A DNA stretch of 64,000 bases from assembly GCA_019915015.1 (NCBI GenBank), contig JAHBBC010000008.1, positions 496,001-560,000 on the forward strand, given 5' to 3'. Of the stretch, positions 60,301 through 64,000 are shown in pieces. The notes beneath the pieces are model-generated. The model saw only the letters and a program-made list of their open reading frames with translations. It did not search any database and was not told the origin of the DNA. The position numbers and the translations under genes were made by a program. The stretch is from Auriscalpium vulgare. Taxonomy: Eukaryota > Basidiomycota > Agaricomycetes > Russulales > Auriscalpiaceae. Within the stretch, counting starts at the first letter, position 1; every line of letters starts with the position of its first letter.

Positions 60301-61252
60301 GGGAGCCAGTGTTGTGAGGTGTGTCCTCGACGAAGAACGAGTATGAAATGAGCTTGGATATGCAGTCCAGGCTGGCAATCATTAGCTTCTCGTTCCGCGT
60401 CTCGCAGGCCAGTCGCAGCGGCTCAAAGATGTCGCGGGGCTGGTCGCCCCCCATTCCTGCGCGCACCATCTCGAGCGCGCGGTGGGTGCTCTCCTTCAGC
60501 GGCACTGAGCGCTTAGCCTCGCGCGACGCGGCGATCGTCTCGAGCGCCGAGGTTATCAAGACCGCGGAGACCATGTTGCCCTTGGATATGGTGAGGGACC
60601 TTTTGTGCGACGTAGGTGATGTAGCAGAGGCGGCGGTTAGCGAGGATGTGGACGGCGAAGGCGAGAATGGAGGCCGGGTGCCGTTTGTATGCACGGTAGA
60701 TGACGCGTCGGTCGAGTAGTGCGACGTACGCCCATTGGGAGGGAGGCTTTCTCGTCGGGCGGGTGAGTCGGGATGTGTAAGCGACTTGGATGGCGGGGTA
60801 GGCGGCACCTGGGAGGTGGGCGAGAAGGGAGGAAGGGGTAGAGACTGCCTGTTGGAAGCACTCCGGCTCAGAGCAGGAACAGCCTGTTCTTCAGCATGCT
60901 CGCCATCGTCCAAGGAGTCGTGAGCATGAGAGCCATTGGGCACACCGTTCTCCTGATGATCTTCATCTCCGTCATCCTCTGCTTCGTCGCCATTCGTCAC
61001 GATGATCTGCTGCGGCGCGACCACTTCTTCAACCTCCTCCACGTCAATTGTCGGCGGCACTACGATCTCCTCTGCCTCTTCAAGACCAACAACATGCCCG
61101 TTGGGCTTCGCAACCGCTTCCACCCTTGCGTCGCCATTAGCGTTGTCGGGCGCTGTATCCGCTGGTGCTGGCACGGTGGGCGTAGTTTCGGCTTTCGGCG
61201 ATGAAGACTGCGGTACGTCGCCCGACACAGCGACGTCAGGCGCGGGGTCCAT
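54350..61252 (-). CDS. SEC7: Sec7-family Arf guanine-nucleotide exchange factor (BIG type)
   Basis: A large trans-Golgi exchange factor for Arf GTPases. The ATG at 61252 gives [20 protein letters not shown] after a Pro/Ser-rich open frame without ATG. The acidic, Ser-rich N-terminus leads to the DCB domain ([20 protein letters not shown] ... [20 protein letters not shown]). The HUS region has [20 protein letters not shown] and [16 protein letters not shown], the HUS box. The SEC7 domain contains the catalytic glutamic finger [13 protein letters not shown] (about 58015-58045) and [20 protein letters not shown] (about 57800-57860). HDS domains fill 57.5-54.4 kb, for example [20 protein letters not shown] and [20 protein letters not shown]. 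The true stop is TGA at 54350-54352 ([15 protein letters not shown]). Many short introns; about 1,900 aa. Confidence 0.93.
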
Positions 61253-61466
61253 TACCGGGGAGGAGGGGGAGGAAAAGGGCGGAGGTCGACTTGTGTCGGC
61301 GTCGAGGGAAACGGCGAGCAAGGGTCCGCGAACAGCTTTCGGCAAGTTCCGCTACATTTCGCGGCCACCTTTGCCGCTGTCCAAATCTTTTACTCCTCCT
61401 CTCCTCCTCCTCCAACGAACGGGACGGTCCACTTTGGCCTTGCCTAGCTTTGAATTGATCTCGTGA

Positions 61467-62812
61467 ATGGCCTCAGTACCTCAGGTTGCCTCTGCCGCCG
61501 TGCTCAAGCCTTCGGAACCAGTGCCCGACGAAGCCGTGTCTGTGAAAGGGCCGAATTTTGACGAGCCTTTGACTCTGGAGAGCTTGCTGGGGTCTTATGA
61601 GCGCATCGGATTTCAGGCGAACAGCCTGGGTAAAGCTATCAACATCGTGAACAAAATGGTGAGCGTCACCCAGAAGCTTGCGCGCATCTCTTACACCCCT
61701 GCAGCGAAAATGGCGTCTTTCGGACGACCCCGTACCTGAAGACGAGGACGACGCATTGAAGGATCCTGCCGTGCGCGCGCAGACGCGCTGCAATGTCTTT
61801 CTCGGCTACACCTCGAACCTCATTTCGTCTGGCCTGCGCGAAACGATCCTCCACCTCGTCAAGCACAAGCACGTCGCGTGCCTCGTCACGACCGCCGGCG
61901 GGATCGAGGAGGACTTCATCAAGTGCCTCGGGCACACGTACCTCGCCGACTTCAACCTCGATGGTGCCGACCTACGGCGCCGCGGCATGAATCGCATCGG
62001 GAACCTCGTCGTGCCGAACGACAACTACTGCAAGTTCGAGGACTGGCTCATGCCTATCCTCGACGCGATGCTCGCCGAGCAGAAGGCGTCGGGCGTCGTT
62101 TGGACGCCGAGCACGTTCATCCGCCGCCTCGGCAAGGAGATCAATAACGAGGAGTCCGTGTATTATTGGGCTTACAAAGTGAATATACAATTTCAATCGC
62201 CCTTCCTTCCGCCGCATGTTAGCCCGATGGCTGAGCCCGTGCGATAGAATGACATCCCGGTGTTCTGTCCGGCGTTGACCGATGGCTCCATCGGAGACAT
62301 GATCTACTTCCACTCGTTCAAGAACCCCGGGCTGATCCTCGACATCGTGGGCGACATTCGCGCCCTGAACGAGCTGGCGCGCAAGTCGCGTAAGGCAGGC
62401 ATGATCGTTCTTGGGGGAGGCGTCTGCAAGCATCAAATAGCGAATGCGATGTTGATTGTGCGTATTTATATTTCATTGCAAATCGACGCGCTTACCCTTC
62501 TTCCAGCGTAATGGTGCAGACTACTCCGTATTTATCGTGCGTATGTCTTTCTTTTCGCTTGTCCCTGGTCTCACTCTGCACTTGGCCAGAACACCGGACA
62601 AGAATTTGACGGGTCGGACTCTGGAGCTCGACCAGACGAAGCTGTCTCTTGGGGGAAAATACGCGCGGGGTCAGAAGCGATGAAGGCGAGTACAATCTTA
62701 AATGGTACCCCTTCTCCTTTTGACTCCAACTTTCTAGGTCTTTGCAGACGCGACCCTCGTATTCCCGCTGCTCGTTGCAGCGACGTTCGCGCAGGATGCG
62801 CAGAAGCGATAG
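61467..62812 (+). CDS. Deoxyhypusine synthase
   Basis: Transfers the aminobutyl group of spermidine to a lysine of eIF5A, the first step of hypusine formation. The start is at 61467 ([20 protein letters not shown]). It contains [13 protein letters not shown] sequence ([18 protein letters not shown]), [36 protein letters not shown] (NAD binding), [58 protein letters not shown] and, in the last exons, [14 protein letters not shown], with the catalytic Lys in SWGK. It ends [20 protein letters not shown] and QKR. Introns are near 61660, 62178, 62459, 62536 and 62684. All key residues are present. Its start is 214 bp from the divergent SEC7. Confidence 0.95.
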
Positions 62813-62914
62813 CAATTTAGGTATTTAGGTATAGAAGATTGATAGAAGTATAGAAGTAATCCAAGCCGGTGTACGCTCATTGTGGAAACCTATTGCTGCC
62901 GTCCGGCGGACTTT

Positions 62915-63501
62915 TTAGAGAAACATCCCGGTCAACATATCGTTCCCGGAGACACTCTGCCCGTCCTCCCATTTTCCAACCGGGACCGCCCTCGCCCTCC
63001 GCTCTTCTCCCCCAATCGTCTGCGCCCCCAGTATCTCCGCTACCGCCCACACACCCGCCCTTAGCGCGCATACCACGCCCAGTAGCATCAGCGCAAACGC
63101 CGCCACGCCCTGCATCCCGCGCGGCCACACGCTGTCCACCCACGCGAACACCTCCTCCGCGACGGTGCGCCCGTGCACGGTCACGCGCAGGCCCTCGAGA
63201 CCGGGTGGCGGCGGTGGGAGCGGCGCGGCCAGGTGGGAGTGGAGTGCGACAGCCAGGCCTGCGGTGATCACGATGAAGACGGTGGGTAGGACTGCGGCGC
63301 CGAAGACGTCTAATTGCCACTGGCAATAGTCCGTTGGCTGGTTATCTGTGCGCGCTTTTGAGGTGGGGAGGATTGAGGGCGCCTTCACAGTGCGCTTGGG
63401 GGAGCAGTCTGAGGATACGGTTGAGAATGCCTTCAGCTTCAAGGTGGAGAGTACTCACCACCGACTGAGCGACTGCCGTGGTCTTGCTGGATGGAGTACA
63501 T
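62915..63501 (-). CDS. Small two-pass membrane protein, unknown
   Basis: Exon 1 from the ATG at 63501 (MYSIQQDHGSRSVG) is joined through a phase-1 intron (GTGAGTAC...CTCAG, about 63460-63412) to the frame CSPKRTVKAPSILPTSKA and on to 62915, about 165 aa. Two hydrophobic segments, VFGAAVLPTVFIVITAGLAV and GVAAFALMLLGVVCALRAGV, flank a loop with a Pro run. The C-terminus is hydrophilic (SGNDMLTGMFL). No family recognised. Convergent with deoxyhypusine synthase; 102 bp separate them. Confidence 0.6.
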
Positions 63502-63764
63502 AGCTGTGTAGATGGTATGGGATTGCGATTGGGAAGGCGGTGGTGACAAGATGATGTTTGTGAGAAGAGATGGCAAACAGTGTTTCCGGGCGTTGAGCAA
63601 CGGATTTGGTTTCAGACTAGAGCACTAGTAACTCGACCTTTGCGGTCAACCAGTCTGGATTGAAATGCAGACGTGTGAGCATGCTAAATCGCCACGATGT
63701 CCACGCAGCCGCTGCGCAGCGGCACATGGACCAAAAACTGCAAACTCGCCCGATGCATGTATTT

Positions 63765-64000
63765 CAATACACGTGGGTGGTGGCATTCCGCCGCGCCACT
63801 ATGCCCAGAAACACATCGAGTGCTGCCTCGTCGTCCTTCAATACAGAGATGTCGTCTGTGGAGAGCAACCAGCCGCCGTGAGGGTCGAGATGAACATATC
63901 CCTGGGGGATAACTCCGACTCCCAGGTGTACGAGCTCCGTCAAGGCCTCCCCGAGGCGCGCATAGACCCGCGACCACGATAGCAACGACTTCGTGACGTC
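63765..64000 (-). CDS. F-box/LRR-like protein, xylanase-linked family, copy 3 (partial)
   Basis: Only the C-terminal part lies inside the window; the gene continues past the right edge. It reads SLLSWSRVYARLGEALTELV, VHLDPHGGWLLSTDDISVL and DEAALDVFLGIVARRNATTH, and aligns with the end of the gene at 23887-25240. It has one DEAAL unit where that gene has three. Whether a GH11 xylanase lies beside it cannot be seen here. Confidence 0.75.

Overview
This window is nuclear DNA of a filamentous basidiomycete, most likely an Agaricomycete and possibly a wood-decay polypore. The evidence is short GT-AG introns (about 45-75 bp) in most genes, GC-rich third codon positions, two intron-rich GH11 xylanases, expanded F-box families, and fungal forms of Sla1, Sec7, Sec18, eRF3 and TFIIIA. 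The species is an inference; there is no rRNA or marker gene. Gene spans below include introns.

The left half (about 1-31 kb) is accessory and rich in duplications. It holds a kinase-like gene cut by the window edge (1-1237), an aldo-keto reductase (5.3-6.8 kb), two GH11 xylanases (7.8-8.7 and 22.7-23.6 kb) each next to a gene of one F-box/LRR-like family (9.0-10.4 and 23.9-25.2 kb; a third copy enters at the right edge, 63.8-64 kb), a small basic protein (10.8-11.5 kb), a larger F-box protein (12.0-13.9 kb) and an amino-acid transporter (16.3-19.2 kb). Through it run two unrecognised families. One is a small protein of about 175-190 aa with a C-terminal W-[YH]-W motif, present in five copies plus a decayed one (1.7-2.3, 19.4-20.0, 20.4-21.0, 21.4-21.8, 26.5-27.1 and 30.3-30.9 kb). 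The other is a protein of 484-500 aa whose core carries a P-D...E-x-K pattern like PD-(D/E)XK nucleases (2.8-4.4 and 27.5-29.1 kb). Both nuclease-like genes stand head-to-head with a copy of the small gene, so the divergent pair exists twice, 25 kb apart. This is the best candidate here for an undescribed system.

The right half (31-63.5 kb) is mostly conserved housekeeping. It has the translation genes eRF3/Sup35 and eIF3m, TFIIIA, a B-box/DUF2009 protein, a STIMATE-family membrane protein, Sec18/NSF, a tRNA-Arg(UCU) with a 10-nt intron, an alpha/beta hydrolase, Sla1, the Sec7 Arf-GEF, deoxyhypusine synthase and a small membrane protein. Trafficking genes (SEC18, SLA1, SEC7) and translation genes (eRF3, eIF3m, TFIIIA, tRNA-Arg, DHS) cluster, but each appears to have its own promoter.

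One block, about 41.4-43.2 kb, interrupts this. It is visibly AT-richer, has a tandem repeat and encodes a Clr2-like (heterochromatin silencing) protein with codon usage unlike its neighbours, suggesting an insertion. A membrane-protein gene at 36.8-37.5 kb contains an in-frame stop and looks like a pseudogene.
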